Shown: positions 35,420 through 44,720 of the stretch, one piece after another
Layout of the letters: every line of letters starts with the position of its first letter
Position numbering within the stretch: position 1 is the first letter of the stretch
Assembly: GCF_009363115.1 (NCBI RefSeq)
Contig: NZ_CP045298.1
Span: 310,001-374,000, forward strand
Source: Paenibacillus brasilensis
Lineage (GTDB): Bacteria; Bacillota; Bacilli; Paenibacillales; Paenibacillaceae
Direction: 5' to 3'
DNA length: 64,000 nucleotides
The notes under the pieces: generated by a model
Database searches by the model: none
What the model was told of the DNA's origin: nothing
What the model saw: only the letters and a program-made list of their open reading frames with translations
Position numbers and translations under genes: made by a program

Positions 35420-36433
35420 TCAAGCCTCATTCTGTACCCTCGTTTCACGCTCCTGAGCCTGTAATGGCTCACTAAGACACGCATCCCCCTTCTGGTTCAT
35501 ATCAGTACAGCCTTCTTCGTGTGACGTCACATCCGGGTGAATAATCGCACGGTATTTGCCCTCTGCCGACAAGGTCCCGCCATCTAAGCCAATCAGTACT
35601 CGATCCTGTACAAAACGAGTCCCATTCATGAACACTTCCACCCGATCCGGTTTGAGTGCAAGCATAAAGGAATGGCTGCGGTTGATCCCTCGATAGGGAA
35701 CAAGGCGGATACGATCCTGCCAGCTGAACGATTCGTCCCCCAGCTCCATTACCAATTGGTCAACATTCCCCTCGGAGCATTTTTGGAGCCAGGAGGAGGG
35801 CAAATACCCTTCCCACAAGGCGGACTCCATCACCATAACCGGGATTCGGGTCAAGGGATCATGCAGTTGGTTGCCAGTATCCAGCAAGCCTGTACACTCA
35901 ATATGATCCTGCCCGATCCACACCTGCACTTCTCCTAAAAACCCACTCATCCTTTCTGTACGCTGCTTTGAGGATTGCACAATACGAAAGAAAAGCATCA
36001 CTCCGACAAATGTGCATAAGATAAACCAGAATGCAATTTTCAACTCAAAGGACATTCCACCCGAAGTGGTGTACCAAATGCCATTAAACATTTCCCCCGT
36101 ACTTTGAAGAAAATAATGCACCCCCAAGATTCCGCCTGCAGCTACAAAATTGATCATGTAAAAAGAACCCATTGTCCGAAGAACCTTTTGCATGCTGCCA
36201 AATCCAAAAGCCACTAGCAGCATCATGACCGATAATGCCAATTTGATCAGAAACGTAAATAAAAAGGACAGCTCCGGCACAAACATCATGACCACGTACA
36301 TTGCACCGATCACAGCCGAAAGAATCAGCCGCCACCACACTGGACGGATTTTTCTCATCCAGGCGGTGACCATCAGCAATACAGCATCAATGAACAAATT
36401 GGTCAAAAAAATCAAGTCGATATAAACAACCAA
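35420..36433 (-). CDS. spoIIGA: Sigma-E processing aspartyl peptidase SpoIIGA
   Basis: Septum-located protease that cleaves pro-sigma-E in the mother cell after the forespore signal SpoIIR. Five hydrophobic helices fill residues 1-150, then comes a cytosolic half-pepsin domain with D185 in GLLDTGNQL as catalytic Asp; the enzyme dimerises to complete the site. At 337 residues it is longer than B. subtilis (309) because of a hydrophilic C-terminal tail. The only sensible start is TTG at 36433, with a weak GGGCGGG site upstream. Confidence 0.94.
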   Translation of the reverse strand: MVVYIDLIFLTNLFIDAVLLMVTAWMRKIRPVWWRLILSAVIGAMYVVMMFVPELSFLFTFLIKLALSVMMLLVAFGFGSMQKVLRTMGSFYMINFVAAGGILGVHYFLQSTGEMFNGIWYTTSGGMSFELKIAFWFILCTFVGVMLFFRIVQSSKQRTERMSGFLGEVQVWIGQDHIECTGLLDTGNQLHDPLTRIPVMVMESALWEGYLPSSWLQKCSEGNVDQLVMELGDESFSWQDRIRLVPYRGINRSHSFMLALKPDRVEVFMNGTRFVQDRVLIGLDGGTLSAEGKYRAIIHPDVTSHEEGCTDMNQKGDACLSEPLQAQERETRVQNEA

Positions 36434-36468
36434 GGATTCACCCGCCCAGCGTTTGCAGGATAGGCTTA

Positions 36469-36501
36469 AGTATAGTAGCCATGCTGTTCAAAGTCTGTCT
36501 A
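36469..36501 (-). promoter_or_regulatory. Spo0A-type spoIIG promoter with long spacer
   Basis: On the minus strand TAGACA (36496-36501) is followed after 21 bp by TATACT (36469-36474), an abnormal spacing that recalls the 22-bp spacer of B. subtilis spoIIG, where Spo0A-P is needed to activate sigma-A. The flanking GACAGACTTTGAACAG also resembles that promoter. Confidence 0.7.
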
Positions 36502-36526
36502 ACGATGGGGACGGTGATCGACTAAT

Positions 36527-36536
36527 TTTGTCGGAA
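36527..36536. promoter_or_regulatory. Candidate Spo0A box upstream of spoIIGA
   Basis: TTTGTCGGAA on the plus strand is close to the Spo0A box TTTGTCRAA and lies about 26 bp above the -35. A second half-match, TGTCTAA at 36496-36502, overlaps the -35 itself, the arrangement used at spoIIG. Confidence 0.55.
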
Positions 36537-36569
36537 AGAGGAGAAGCTCCGAAAGCGTGCTTAAAGAAA

Positions 36570-36612
36570 ACACAAAGAAGCCCACATCTCCAAGGAGAAT
36601 GCGGGCTCTCTG
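36570..36612 (-). terminator. Terminator after ftsZ
   Basis: AGCCCGCAT pairs with ATGTGGGCT around an 11-nt partly paired loop, followed by TTCTTTG on the minus strand. It isolates spoIIG from the ftsAZ transcript. Confidence 0.72.
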
Positions 36613-36620
36613 ATTTCAAA

Positions 36621-37745
36621 CTAGTTATCGTTATTATTATTGCGTGAACGGTTACGTAAGAATGTCGGAATATCCAATTGGTCACTGCTTTGAGTATTAC
36701 CAAATGGACGCAAGTTAGGAGAGGCTTTTTCCGTCGATTCGGAAGTTGCCGGGTTAGCTGCCGGTCTACGTCCCGGTGCTGGTTGGCTTGGCTTACCTTC
36801 AAAGCCAGTTGCAATAACGGTAACCTTAATCTCTTCCTTCAACTCTTCGTCAATGATAGCACCGAAAATCATGTTAACCTCCGGATCGGAAGCCGACGTT
36901 ACAATTTCTGCTGCCTCATTGACCTCGTACAGAGACAAATTAGCACCGCCAGTAATGTTCATAATTACACCGCGAGCACCTTCAATGGATGTCTCCAACA
37001 ATGGACTCATGATAGCCTTGCGTGCTGCTTCAGCCGCACGATTTTCACCAGTCGCTTCACCGATTCCCATCAAAGCAGAGCCACGCTCTGTCATGATCGT
37101 TTTTACGTCAGCAAAGTCAAGGTTGATCAAACCTGGTACAGCGATCAGATCCGAAATACCTTGTACCGCCTGGCGCAGAACATTATCCGCTTCACGGAAC
37201 GCTTCCAGCATCGGGGTCTTCTTGTCCACAATTTCAAGCAGGCGATCATTCGGGATTACAATCAAGGTGTCTACCTTTTCTTTTAATCCCTCAATGCCAA
37301 GCTCAGCTTGATTGGAGCGCTTACGACCTTCAAATGTGAATGGTCGTGTTACCACGCCCACTGTCAACGCACCGCATTCCTTGGCAATCTCAGCAATGAC
37401 AGGAGCCGCTCCAGTCCCTGTACCGCCGCCCATACCCGCCGTAACGAATACCATATCGGCACCTTTGAGCGTATTCATAATGAGCTCACGCGATTCCTCA
37501 GCCGCTTTTTTTCCTACATCCGGGTTAGCACCAGCACCCAAGCCGCGAGTCAGCTTATCACCAATCTGAAGCTTATGCTCGGACTTCGCTAAGTGAAGTG
37601 CTTGTGCATCTGTATTGACAGTAATGAACTCCACACCTTGAACACCATTTTCGATCATCCGGTTAACCGCATTGCTGCCGCCGCCGCCGACGCCGATCAC
37701 TTTAATTTGAGCCAAGCTCTCCATTTCAAAATCAAATTCCAACAT
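36621..37745 (-). CDS. ftsZ: Cell-division GTPase FtsZ
   Basis: Tubulin-like GTPase forming the Z ring. The 374-residue protein has the tubulin signature [12 protein letters not shown] (about 104-115), N-terminal [15 protein letters not shown], the T7 synergy loop [11 protein letters not shown] (about 209-219), a Pro/Ser linker and the C-terminal docking peptide [10 protein letters not shown] that binds FtsA, SepF and others. The frame to 37766 precedes the GGGGGAG ribosome-binding site, so ATG 37745 is the start. It follows ftsA by 67 bp. Confidence 0.98.
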   Translation of the reverse strand: MLEFDFEMESLAQIKVIGVGGGGSNAVNRMIENGVQGVEFITVNTDAQALHLAKSEHKLQIGDKLTRGLGAGANPDVGKKAAEESRELIMNTLKGADMVFVTAGMGGGTGTGAAPVIAEIAKECGALTVGVVTRPFTFEGRKRSNQAELGIEGLKEKVDTLIVIPNDRLLEIVDKKTPMLEAFREADNVLRQAVQGISDLIAVPGLINLDFADVKTIMTERGSALMGIGEATGENRAAEAARKAIMSPLLETSIEGARGVIMNITGGANLSLYEVNEAAEIVTSASDPEVNMIFGAIIDEELKEEIKVTVIATGFEGKPSQPAPGRRPAANPATSESTEKASPNLRPFGNTQSSDQLDIPTFLRNRSRNNNNDN

Positions 37746-37812
37746 ACTATTCCATCTCCCCCTCAATGTGCATGGATGGCCCGTCCATGATTGGCATATT
37801 TAGCAATGAACG

Positions 37813-39084
37813 TTATATAAATTCACTGAACATATTTTTCAAGCGTTCAATCAACCCCTGCTTTTGCTCGCCTTCCACAGTGGGACTGCTGCTTTTGGTT
37901 CGGTTGGTCGGCTTCTTGGTACTTCCGCCACTGTTGCTAACGCTTGTCGATCTTCCGCGATAGTAACGAATGGCATTATGCAAGATGCCAACTCCGCTCG
38001 TGTAGCCCGGATCCCTTACACCGATAAAATCAGGTACGGCGATCCTTACGGAAGCGGCCAGTTCGCTTTGTGCCACCTGAAGTACACCAGGCATGGAGAC
38101 GGTACCTCCGGTAAGTATATAACCCCCCGGAAGCTCTGTGTAACCCAAGCGCTTAACTTCCGCCTGAATGAGTTGGAAAATTTCCTGCACTCTAGGCTCA
38201 ATAATAGCAGCCAAATCCTGCTGATTAAACTCTTTATCCACATTACTGCCGATACGGGTTACTTTAAAGACGACATCGGCTGCCGCATCATCATACCATG
38301 CGCAGCCGTATTTGAGCTTTACTTTTTCGGCTTGATCGGTAAGGGTCCTCAGTCCGTAGGCAATATCATTGGTTACAAACTCTCCGCCAATTGGAAGTGT
38401 TGATGTGGCAACAATTGATCCTTCCTGGAAAATAGCAACATTCGTAGAACCTGCACCAATATCCACCAATACCGAGCCCATCACCTTTTCATCCTTTGAA
38501 AGAGACAATTGTCCAGCTCCGAGTGGCAGCAGCACCAGATCTTTGATTCTCAAGCCGGCTTTCTCCACGCAGCGCAACAGGTTATGTATCGGGGTCTTTC
38601 CTCCAGTAACAATCGTAGCCTCTACTTCGAGACGAACTCCGATCATACCGCGAGGATCCTGAATTCCTTCAAGGCCATCCACGACATACTGCTTGGCTAC
38701 CACGTCAATGATTTCTCTCTCCGGTGGTACGGCAATAACTTCAGCTGCTTTCAGTACACGCTCAATGTCCTCCTCACCGATTTCCCGGTCCTCGTTGGAC
38801 ACGGCTACTACGCCATGACTATTTTGCAGACCAATATGGTTGCCTGAAATCCCCACATACACTTCTGTTATTTGAATACCAACCATGCGCTCTGCGTGAT
38901 CCACGGCGTTACGGATTGATTGCACGGTTTGATCAATGTCTACAATTGCACCTTTGCGAATCCCTTCCGAGTCGGCAGATCCAACTCCAATAATATTAAA
39001 GGTTCCATTATTCATTTCCCCAATAATAGCCCGAACTTTGGATGTACCGATGTCCAAACTAACAATGATGTCATTGTTGCTCAA
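37813..39084 (-). CDS. ftsA: Actin-like division protein FtsA
   Basis: Tethers FtsZ to the membrane. Actin-fold motifs are in place: VSLDIGTSKVRAIIGE (phosphate 1, about 7-22), the SHS2 (1C) domain about 85-165, DIGAGSTN (phosphate 2) and GGYILTGG (adenosine loop). The last 15 residues GLIERLKNMFSEFI form the amphipathic membrane helix. I choose TTG at 39084 because AGGAGG is 10 nt upstream; the ATG at 39108 would include that site. A 40-residue Ser/Thr-rich linker precedes the C-terminal helix. Confidence 0.96.
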   Translation of the reverse strand: MSNNDIIVSLDIGTSKVRAIIGEMNNGTFNIIGVGSADSEGIRKGAIVDIDQTVQSIRNAVDHAERMVGIQITEVYVGISGNHIGLQNSHGVVAVSNEDREIGEEDIERVLKAAEVIAVPPEREIIDVVAKQYVVDGLEGIQDPRGMIGVRLEVEATIVTGGKTPIHNLLRCVEKAGLRIKDLVLLPLGAGQLSLSKDEKVMGSVLVDIGAGSTNVAIFQEGSIVATSTLPIGGEFVTNDIAYGLRTLTDQAEKVKLKYGCAWYDDAAADVVFKVTRIGSNVDKEFNQQDLAAIIEPRVQEIFQLIQAEVKRLGYTELPGGYILTGGTVSMPGVLQVAQSELAASVRIAVPDFIGVRDPGYTSGVGILHNAIRYYRGRSTSVSNSGGSTKKPTNRTKSSSPTVEGEQKQGLIERLKNMFSEFI

Positions 39085-39142
39085 GTCTCTGGCACCTCCT
39101 GACTCCAAAATGAATTTCGATCTTTGAACATACTCTGTACAT

Positions 39143-39167
39143 ATTCAACATACTCCATGCTTTCCCT
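39143..39167 (-). promoter_or_regulatory. Candidate sigma-H promoter of ftsAZ
   Basis: On the minus strand AGGGAAA (39161-39167) and GTTGAAT (39143-39149) are 11 bp apart, close to the sigma-H pattern AGGAWWT / RnnGAAT. It lies about 60 bp before the ftsA start, in a 199-bp AT-rich gap after divIB. Confidence 0.42.
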
Positions 39168-39283
39168 CTTTTTTCTACAAATTTTTTAGAAGCCAATTTA
39201 TGGTTGCAGTCACATAAAAATTTGAAGAAAAAAGAAGGAGGCAGGTCTATTACCCATAAAATTAATTCTAGCATTTTTTCACA

Positions 39284-40048
39284 TCACTGAGTAGTATCTT
39301 TTTCTTGGCCGTCTTCACTGGTATCCGGTTTGAACGGAACATAGGAATCCGCCTCCAGCATTGTAATCAAACCGGGTGCTTCTGTTTCTAGCACCTGATT
39401 CAAATAGCTGATTTTAGAACTCAGCAGCGAAACGGTTGTAATCACCTCAAACTGGGAGCGTGTATACATTTTTATACGATCCGGAAAAGAAGGTATCGGA
39501 GCAGGAATGATTTCCGAAATATCGGCTGTCCACTCTCCAGGAATGCGTGATAAAGCATCACACAGCTTGGTTTTATACGGATCATTCGATTTCCATTTGG
39601 TCAAAATAGGCTTCTCAACAGCTATTCCGCTGCTGCCCACGCCTACGCTTGACCCGTTCGCCAGAATAGCTCGCAGGCTGCCGTCACTCTGCAGCTCGTA
39701 GGCGACCGTAGCAAACTCTTTAATGTGAACAGAAATGACACCCGGAAACTGCTTGTCCACTGTAACTTGCTGAATCGACTGAATTTCCCGCAGCTTTTCA
39801 GAAATGTCAGATGAACTAACTCCAAAATATTGATCTCCGACAGCCAGACCGCTTCGATTTAGAAGCTGCTCTCGGGTCGAAAAAACATTACCGTCAAAAC
39901 GAATTTCAGAAACCCGACTTAACGAAGAACGGAAAAAGAGAACAGCGAGCAGCACAATAAACAATAAAATGAGAAGAACGGCAATTTTTCGGCTTGTTCT
40001 TTTTTTCGTTCTGTTCTTTTTGAGAACAGGTATTTGAGCATTTGGCAT
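39284..40048 (-). CDS. divIB: Divisome protein DivIB/FtsQ
   Basis: Bitopic membrane protein that stabilises FtsL-DivIC and connects them to the septal synthase. A short basic cytosolic head (LKKNRTKKRTSRK), one transmembrane helix (about 24-42), a POTRA domain (VSEIRFDGNVFSTREQLL onward) and a beta domain to about 235, then a charged tail. Length 254. GTGGAGAG lies before the ATG at 40048; the frame to 40063 lacks a site. It follows murA. Confidence 0.93.
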   Translation of the reverse strand: MPNAQIPVLKKNRTKKRTSRKIAVLLILLFIVLLAVLFFRSSLSRVSEIRFDGNVFSTREQLLNRSGLAVGDQYFGVSSSDISEKLREIQSIQQVTVDKQFPGVISVHIKEFATVAYELQSDGSLRAILANGSSVGVGSSGIAVEKPILTKWKSNDPYKTKLCDALSRIPGEWTADISEIIPAPIPSFPDRIKMYTRSQFEVITTVSLLSSKISYLNQVLETEAPGLITMLEADSYVPFKPDTSEDGQEKDTTQ

Positions 40049-40105
40049 AGCTTCTCTCCACAAAAGCCTTCTGGTCCCCCCGCTAACGGAGGGACATTAC
40101 AGGCA

Positions 40106-41389
40106 TTAATTTACGAAATCCAGCTGCTCCGGTACCGGAGACTGGCGGCTCATTCGGGCACCCAGCCCCTGGAAAAGACGTTCGATCCGGTCATACCCTC
40201 TGTCAATGTGATGAACCTGCTCGACAATGGTACTTCCCTGTGCAGCCAGCCCCGCAATAACCAGCGCAGCCCCTGCCCGCAGATCGGTAGCCTCTACCGT
40301 AGCCCCGTACAGACGAGAAACTCCTCTTATAAAGGCAGCATTCGCATCGACTGTAATATCGGCTCCCATCACATTTAATTCATCCACATGCTTGAATCTG
40401 CTTTCGAAGACGGTCTCTTTCATGACACTGAAACCGTCAGCCAATGAAAGTAGAACCATCACTTGAGACTGTAAATCAGTTGGAAAAGATGGGTAAGGTG
40501 ACGTAACAATCCTCTCCACCGCTTTGGGACGGCTCATGCAACTTACGGTCATTATATCATTCAGAATGCCGATTTGAACACCAGCCCGCCTAAGGACATG
40601 AATCAGCGCAGATAAGTGGGAGGGATTACAGTGTGTCAGTGATACACTTCCACGTGTAGCGGCAGCTGCGATCATGACCGTTCCTGCCACAATACGATCA
40701 GGAATGACCTCATACGTACACGGATTCAGGCTACTGCCCCCTGTAATTGTAATCGTGTCTGTTCCTGCACCGATAATATGGGCCCCCATGGCATTCAGGA
40801 AGTTTTGAAGATCCTGAATCTCCGGCTCCCTCGCTGCGTTGGTAATCGTTGTTCGTCCTTCAGCCAACACGGCAGCCATCATAATATTTTCCGTTGCCCC
40901 TACGCTCGGAAAATCCATATGGATGTCCGAGCCGATCAGCTTGCGGGCACGGAACGTTATTTGCTCGTCTTTTTCCTCGATCTCTGCTCCAAGAGCCTTT
41001 AAGCCCTCCAGGTGAAGATCAATTTTACGCTCGCCTATGGCGCAGCCTCCGGGCTGATAAATAGAAACTTCACCATATCTGGCGAGCAGGGGTCCCATGA
41101 GAAAGATAGATGAACGCATTTGCTTCATCAAATCCTCCGGAATTTGGAACGATCGGACGGACGACGTATCCACATATACCGTTTCCTCTTCATGTCGGCA
41201 TATACAGCCGAGTCTTTCAAGAATGTGCAGCATGACCTTAATGTCTAATAGATGGGGCACATTCCGAATTTCCACCTTACCTTGCGCAAGCAAGCTTGCT
41301 GCAAGAATAGGCAGTGCCGCATTTTTTGCTCCATGGATACGTATGGTGCCTGACAGGGGACGGCCTCCCTCAATCACCAATTTGTCCAA
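40106..41389 (-). CDS. murA: UDP-GlcNAc 1-carboxyvinyltransferase MurA
   Basis: Transfers enolpyruvate from PEP to UDP-GlcNAc, the first committed step of peptidoglycan synthesis. K22 (HGAKNA) and the fosfomycin-target C116 (QPGGCAIGERKIDLHL) are both present, so fosfomycin sensitivity is expected for this copy. Length 427. Start TTG at 41389 after GGAGG with a 7-nt spacer; ATG 41416 would include the site. A murA inside the dcw cluster, between murB and divIB, is typical of Paenibacillus-like clusters; Bacillus keeps its copies elsewhere. Confidence 0.95.
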   Translation of the reverse strand: MDKLVIEGGRPLSGTIRIHGAKNAALPILAASLLAQGKVEIRNVPHLLDIKVMLHILERLGCICRHEEETVYVDTSSVRSFQIPEDLMKQMRSSIFLMGPLLARYGEVSIYQPGGCAIGERKIDLHLEGLKALGAEIEEKDEQITFRARKLIGSDIHMDFPSVGATENIMMAAVLAEGRTTITNAAREPEIQDLQNFLNAMGAHIIGAGTDTITITGGSSLNPCTYEVIPDRIVAGTVMIAAAATRGSVSLTHCNPSHLSALIHVLRRAGVQIGILNDIMTVSCMSRPKAVERIVTSPYPSFPTDLQSQVMVLLSLADGFSVMKETVFESRFKHVDELNVMGADITVDANAAFIRGVSRLYGATVEATDLRAGAALVIAGLAAQGSTIVEQVHHIDRGYDRIERLFQGLGARMSRQSPVPEQLDFVN

Positions 41390-41405
41390 TGTATCACCTC
41401 CGAGT

Positions 41406-42311
41406 TTACCGCTCACCCACTACGAAAACCTCCGGAACTAGCTTGATGCCGGTTTGAGATGATATTGTACTTTGAATATGCTTCATTAGGGTAAGCACGT
41501 CCTCTGCTGTCGCTTGACCGGTATTTACAATAAAATTGGCATGCTGTACAGATACTTCAGCGCCTCCCGCCTTCAAGCCCTTCAGACCTGCGCTTTCAAT
41601 AAGCCGGGCAGCATAGTCACCTGGCGGATTACGAAACACGCTTCCTGCACAAGCTAGCTGTAACGGCTGGGTCAGCCTACGGCGGTCTTTAAAAGCCGCA
41701 AGCGCCGCTGAAATTTCCTCGCGGTCGCCCCGCTTCATCTTAAATACTGCCTCTGTCACCATTCCACGCTGCTCATGCAGCACAGAGTGGCGATAGCTGA
41801 AACGCATATCCTCGGCATCGTACACAACCAATTTCCCTGTATCCAGCACAATCTCAGCGGACTGGAATATTTGTGACACATCAGACCCATGGGCACCGGC
41901 GTTCATGTAGACAGCCCCACCGACTGATCCCGGGATGCCTCCCGCAAATTCAAGGCCGGACAGCCCCTGCTTACTAGCCATAACACACAGTTTGACCAGT
42001 GACACGCCTCCGCCAGCAATGATTCGCTCATCCTCAAAATGGACATAATCAAATCCTGGCCCCAGTTTGATCACAAGCCCCCGTATTCCTTTGTCGGAAA
42101 CGAGCATGTTAGAGCCCCGTCCCAACTGCATCCACGGGATTCCGTGCTCACTAGCCAGCCGTAAAACGCTCGCCAGCTGCTCCTTGGTATCCGGGATGAC
42201 AAGAGCATCCGCAGGGCCTCCAATCTTCCATGTCGTATATTTGGACAGCGGCTCATGCTCCAGCACTTTTCCGATATCATGCTCCGCTAATAATGGCATC
42301 CATTGCTGCAT
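41406..42311 (-). CDS. murB: UDP-N-acetylenolpyruvoylglucosamine reductase MurB
   Basis: NADPH-dependent FAD enzyme making UDP-MurNAc. FAD-binding segments LGRGSNMLVSD and GGIPGSVGGAVYMNAG are intact, the proton-donor Ser lies in AGSVFRNP, and the second catalytic Glu in LVPEVFVVGE at the C-terminus. The 301-residue size and lack of the Tyr loop mark it as type II, as in Bacillus and Staphylococcus. AAGGAGG is 10 nt before the ATG. Confidence 0.96.
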   Translation of the reverse strand: MQQWMPLLAEHDIGKVLEHEPLSKYTTWKIGGPADALVIPDTKEQLASVLRLASEHGIPWMQLGRGSNMLVSDKGIRGLVIKLGPGFDYVHFEDERIIAGGGVSLVKLCVMASKQGLSGLEFAGGIPGSVGGAVYMNAGAHGSDVSQIFQSAEIVLDTGKLVVYDAEDMRFSYRHSVLHEQRGMVTEAVFKMKRGDREEISAALAAFKDRRRLTQPLQLACAGSVFRNPPGDYAARLIESAGLKGLKAGGAEVSVQHANFIVNTGQATAEDVLTLMKHIQSTISSQTGIKLVPEVFVVGER

Positions 42312-42457
42312 TGTACTGAAACCTCCTTGTTGCTTGCCCCCGCATAGTTATGAGGCTCTCACCTGACAACCGGCAACCTGAGTGATGGTCACAATCTATA
42401 GGGTATCCTATGTCAATACCGTCCAGTGTGTGACAACCGCCCAAACTGCGCTGCGGA

Positions 42458-43567
42458 CTACCTTTTACGGGCAAGGCGCTCCATTTCTTTTACTAAAATA
42501 TCTGCCGAGTCAGGCTTGCCAAGTGCAGACGCCGACTCTGACATCCGGTTACGCAATGCGTCATCCTCCATAATTCTCGCAATGGAGTGAAACAGAGAAG
42601 AACCGCTCAAATCCTTTTCCACGATCATTACCGAAGCGCCTGCCTTTTCAAGCGTACGGGCATTGGCCTCCTGATGATTATTGGTCACATTAGGTGATGG
42701 AATCAAAATGGACGGAATACCCAAGGATGTAATCTCGGCCAAAAAAGACGCACCTGCGCGATTAACGATTAAAGAGGTACAAGCCAGCACCTCCGGCATA
42801 TTATGAATATAGGGGAGCACGTGAAGATGGTTGGGCAATGAGCCAATCTGATTCCTTATGCTGTCCAACGTCTGTTCATAATAAGATTCACCAGTCACAT
42901 ATACAAAATGGACGTCTTTCAGTTGCGAAAGTTGCGGGGCCATGGCAATCATAGCGTCATTGATTGCTTTCGCTCCCCTGCTGCCACCTACCACAAGTAC
43001 AACCGAGCTGTTCATGGGAACCCCAATGGTAGCAAAGCCACGCTCCCGGTTAGCCAAACGAACTGTCGTAGCGCGTGGATTCCCGGTATACAATACATTT
43101 TTAGCTTTGGGGAAAGCACCTTCGGAGCCTTCAAAGCTAACAGCCACCGTATCCACATAGCGGCTCAGAAATGCATTGGTCAGACCCGGAATCGCATTTT
43201 GCTCATGAATCATGCTGGGTATGCCTAATTTGGAAGCTGCATAGACGACAGGGCCGCATACATATCCCCCAGTGCCTATGACGATATCTGGCTTAAATTT
43301 TTTTAATAACGCTTTGGATCTTCGAACCCCTTGGAAAAAACGCATAATCGTTTTTATATTTTCCAAGGACAAGCTGCGACGAAATCCTGTGATATCAATA
43401 GCCTCAAATGGAATTTTCTCCTGAGGAACCAGCTTGCTTTCGAGTCCTCGCTGACCGCCAATGTATAAAAATTCAGCGTCCGGATCAATCTCTTCGCACT
43501 GTCTGGCTACGGCCAGTGCCGGATAAATATGCCCTCCGGTACCGCCGCCGCTCAACACGACGCGCAT
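42458..43567 (-). CDS. murG: MurG, lipid II-forming GlcNAc transferase
   Basis: Membrane-associated GT28 enzyme that adds GlcNAc to lipid I. The N-terminal lipid-acceptor loop LSGGGTGGHIYPALA (about 5-19) and the later VVGGSRGAKAIN and CTSLIVNRAGASFLAE (UDP-GlcNAc) blocks are present. 369 residues. It follows spoVE by 6 bp. The 146-bp gap to murB holds no clear promoter or terminator. Confidence 0.96.
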   Translation of the reverse strand: MRVVLSGGGTGGHIYPALAVARQCEEIDPDAEFLYIGGQRGLESKLVPQEKIPFEAIDITGFRRSLSLENIKTIMRFFQGVRRSKALLKKFKPDIVIGTGGYVCGPVVYAASKLGIPSMIHEQNAIPGLTNAFLSRYVDTVAVSFEGSEGAFPKAKNVLYTGNPRATTVRLANRERGFATIGVPMNSSVVLVVGGSRGAKAINDAMIAMAPQLSQLKDVHFVYVTGESYYEQTLDSIRNQIGSLPNHLHVLPYIHNMPEVLACTSLIVNRAGASFLAEITSLGIPSILIPSPNVTNNHQEANARTLEKAGASVMIVEKDLSGSSLFHSIARIMEDDALRNRMSESASALGKPDSADILVKEMERLARKR

Positions 43568-43573
43568 AAACGT

Positions 43574-44671
43574 TCACCTCGCATAACGTGATAAATTCAG
43601 TAAAATGCCCAACGCAGTTAGCATCAACGTCAGAGAAGAACCTCCATAGCTGATTAAGGGCAGTGTTATTCCTGTCACCGGCATCAAGCCGATGACAACA
43701 CCAATGTTAATGACAACCTGTACGGCAACCATTCCGACAATGCCTACCGCAAGCAGGCTGCCATAGGTGTCCGGTATGGTAATAGCGACGCGCATACCTC
43801 TCCACACAAGTACCAGAAAGAGTCCCAGCACCGTCATTCCACCGATAAAACCAAGCTCCTCCGCCAAAATAGAAAAGATAAAATCCGTCTGCGGCTCAGG
43901 AACATAACTGTATTTCTGCCGACTCATACCAAGCCCTAGGCCCGCCAGCCCACCTGGTCCAATGGCATATAGCGATTGAATAATTTGATAGCCTGCACCA
44001 AGCGGATCAGACCAAGGGTCCAGAAAAGCCGTAATTCGCTGGAGTCGATAAGGTGCAGCTGCGATCAGTGCAGCAAAACCTGCTGCCCCCGACAAGGCCA
44101 GCAGGCCAAGATGCTTCATGCGTGCACCTGCTGTAAATACGATCAGCATGGACGCCCCCATCATTACTGTACCTGTCCCCAAATCGGGCTGCAGCATAAT
44201 CAGGCCGAAGGCCAGACCCATGAGTCCAAGCGGGGGCAATAGGCCGCGAGTAAAAGAGCTAATGTCATAATCCGCACGACTAAGCCATTGTGAAAGATAA
44301 AGGATCATACCCAGCTTCATAAACTCGGAAGGCTGAATGCCGAAAGAGCTGATACCCAGCCAGCTTCGAGCTCCGCCTCTAACTACGCCAATGCCGGGAA
44401 TTAATACAGCAATCAGCAACGCGAGACAGATTAACAGCACGACCTTGGCATATTTCTGCCAGATTCGATAGTCCGTTCGGGCAGTAAAATACATCGCTAC
44501 AAGACCAAGCCCCGCAAAAAGCAATTGCCGTTTTACAAAATAGTAGGAGTCCCCGTACTCGTGAAAAGCGAGGACGGCGCCCGCGCTGTATACCATAACC
44601 ATGCCGATGGCTAACAAGCTTACAATACAGACAAAAAGCCATATATCCGGCGCCGGACGAGATTGCTTCAT
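43574..44671 (-). CDS. spoVE: SEDS-family glycosyltransferase SpoVE/FtsW
   Basis: Ten-helix SEDS peptidoglycan polymerase working with a class B PBP. Family blocks: VYSAGAVLA near the start, LGISSFGIQPSEFMKLG, the long extracellular loop with QKYSYVPEPQTDFIFSILAEELG, and the final LPLISYGGSSL. 365 residues, ATG with an AAGGGG site. Sitting between murD and murG it is positionally SpoVE (cortex synthesis, partner SpoVD); whether it also serves vegetative division cannot be told from the window. Confidence 0.92.
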   Translation of the reverse strand: MKQSRPAPDIWLFVCIVSLLAIGMVMVYSAGAVLAFHEYGDSYYFVKRQLLFAGLGLVAMYFTARTDYRIWQKYAKVVLLICLALLIAVLIPGIGVVRGGARSWLGISSFGIQPSEFMKLGMILYLSQWLSRADYDISSFTRGLLPPLGLMGLAFGLIMLQPDLGTGTVMMGASMLIVFTAGARMKHLGLLALSGAAGFAALIAAAPYRLQRITAFLDPWSDPLGAGYQIIQSLYAIGPGGLAGLGLGMSRQKYSYVPEPQTDFIFSILAEELGFIGGMTVLGLFLVLVWRGMRVAITIPDTYGSLLAVGIVGMVAVQVVINIGVVIGLMPVTGITLPLISYGGSSLTLMLTALGILLNLSRYAR

Positions 44672-44720
44672 CAGGAGGCCACCCCTTGCATAATAGTAGG
44701 GGCTTATCCAACCCCCCTAC

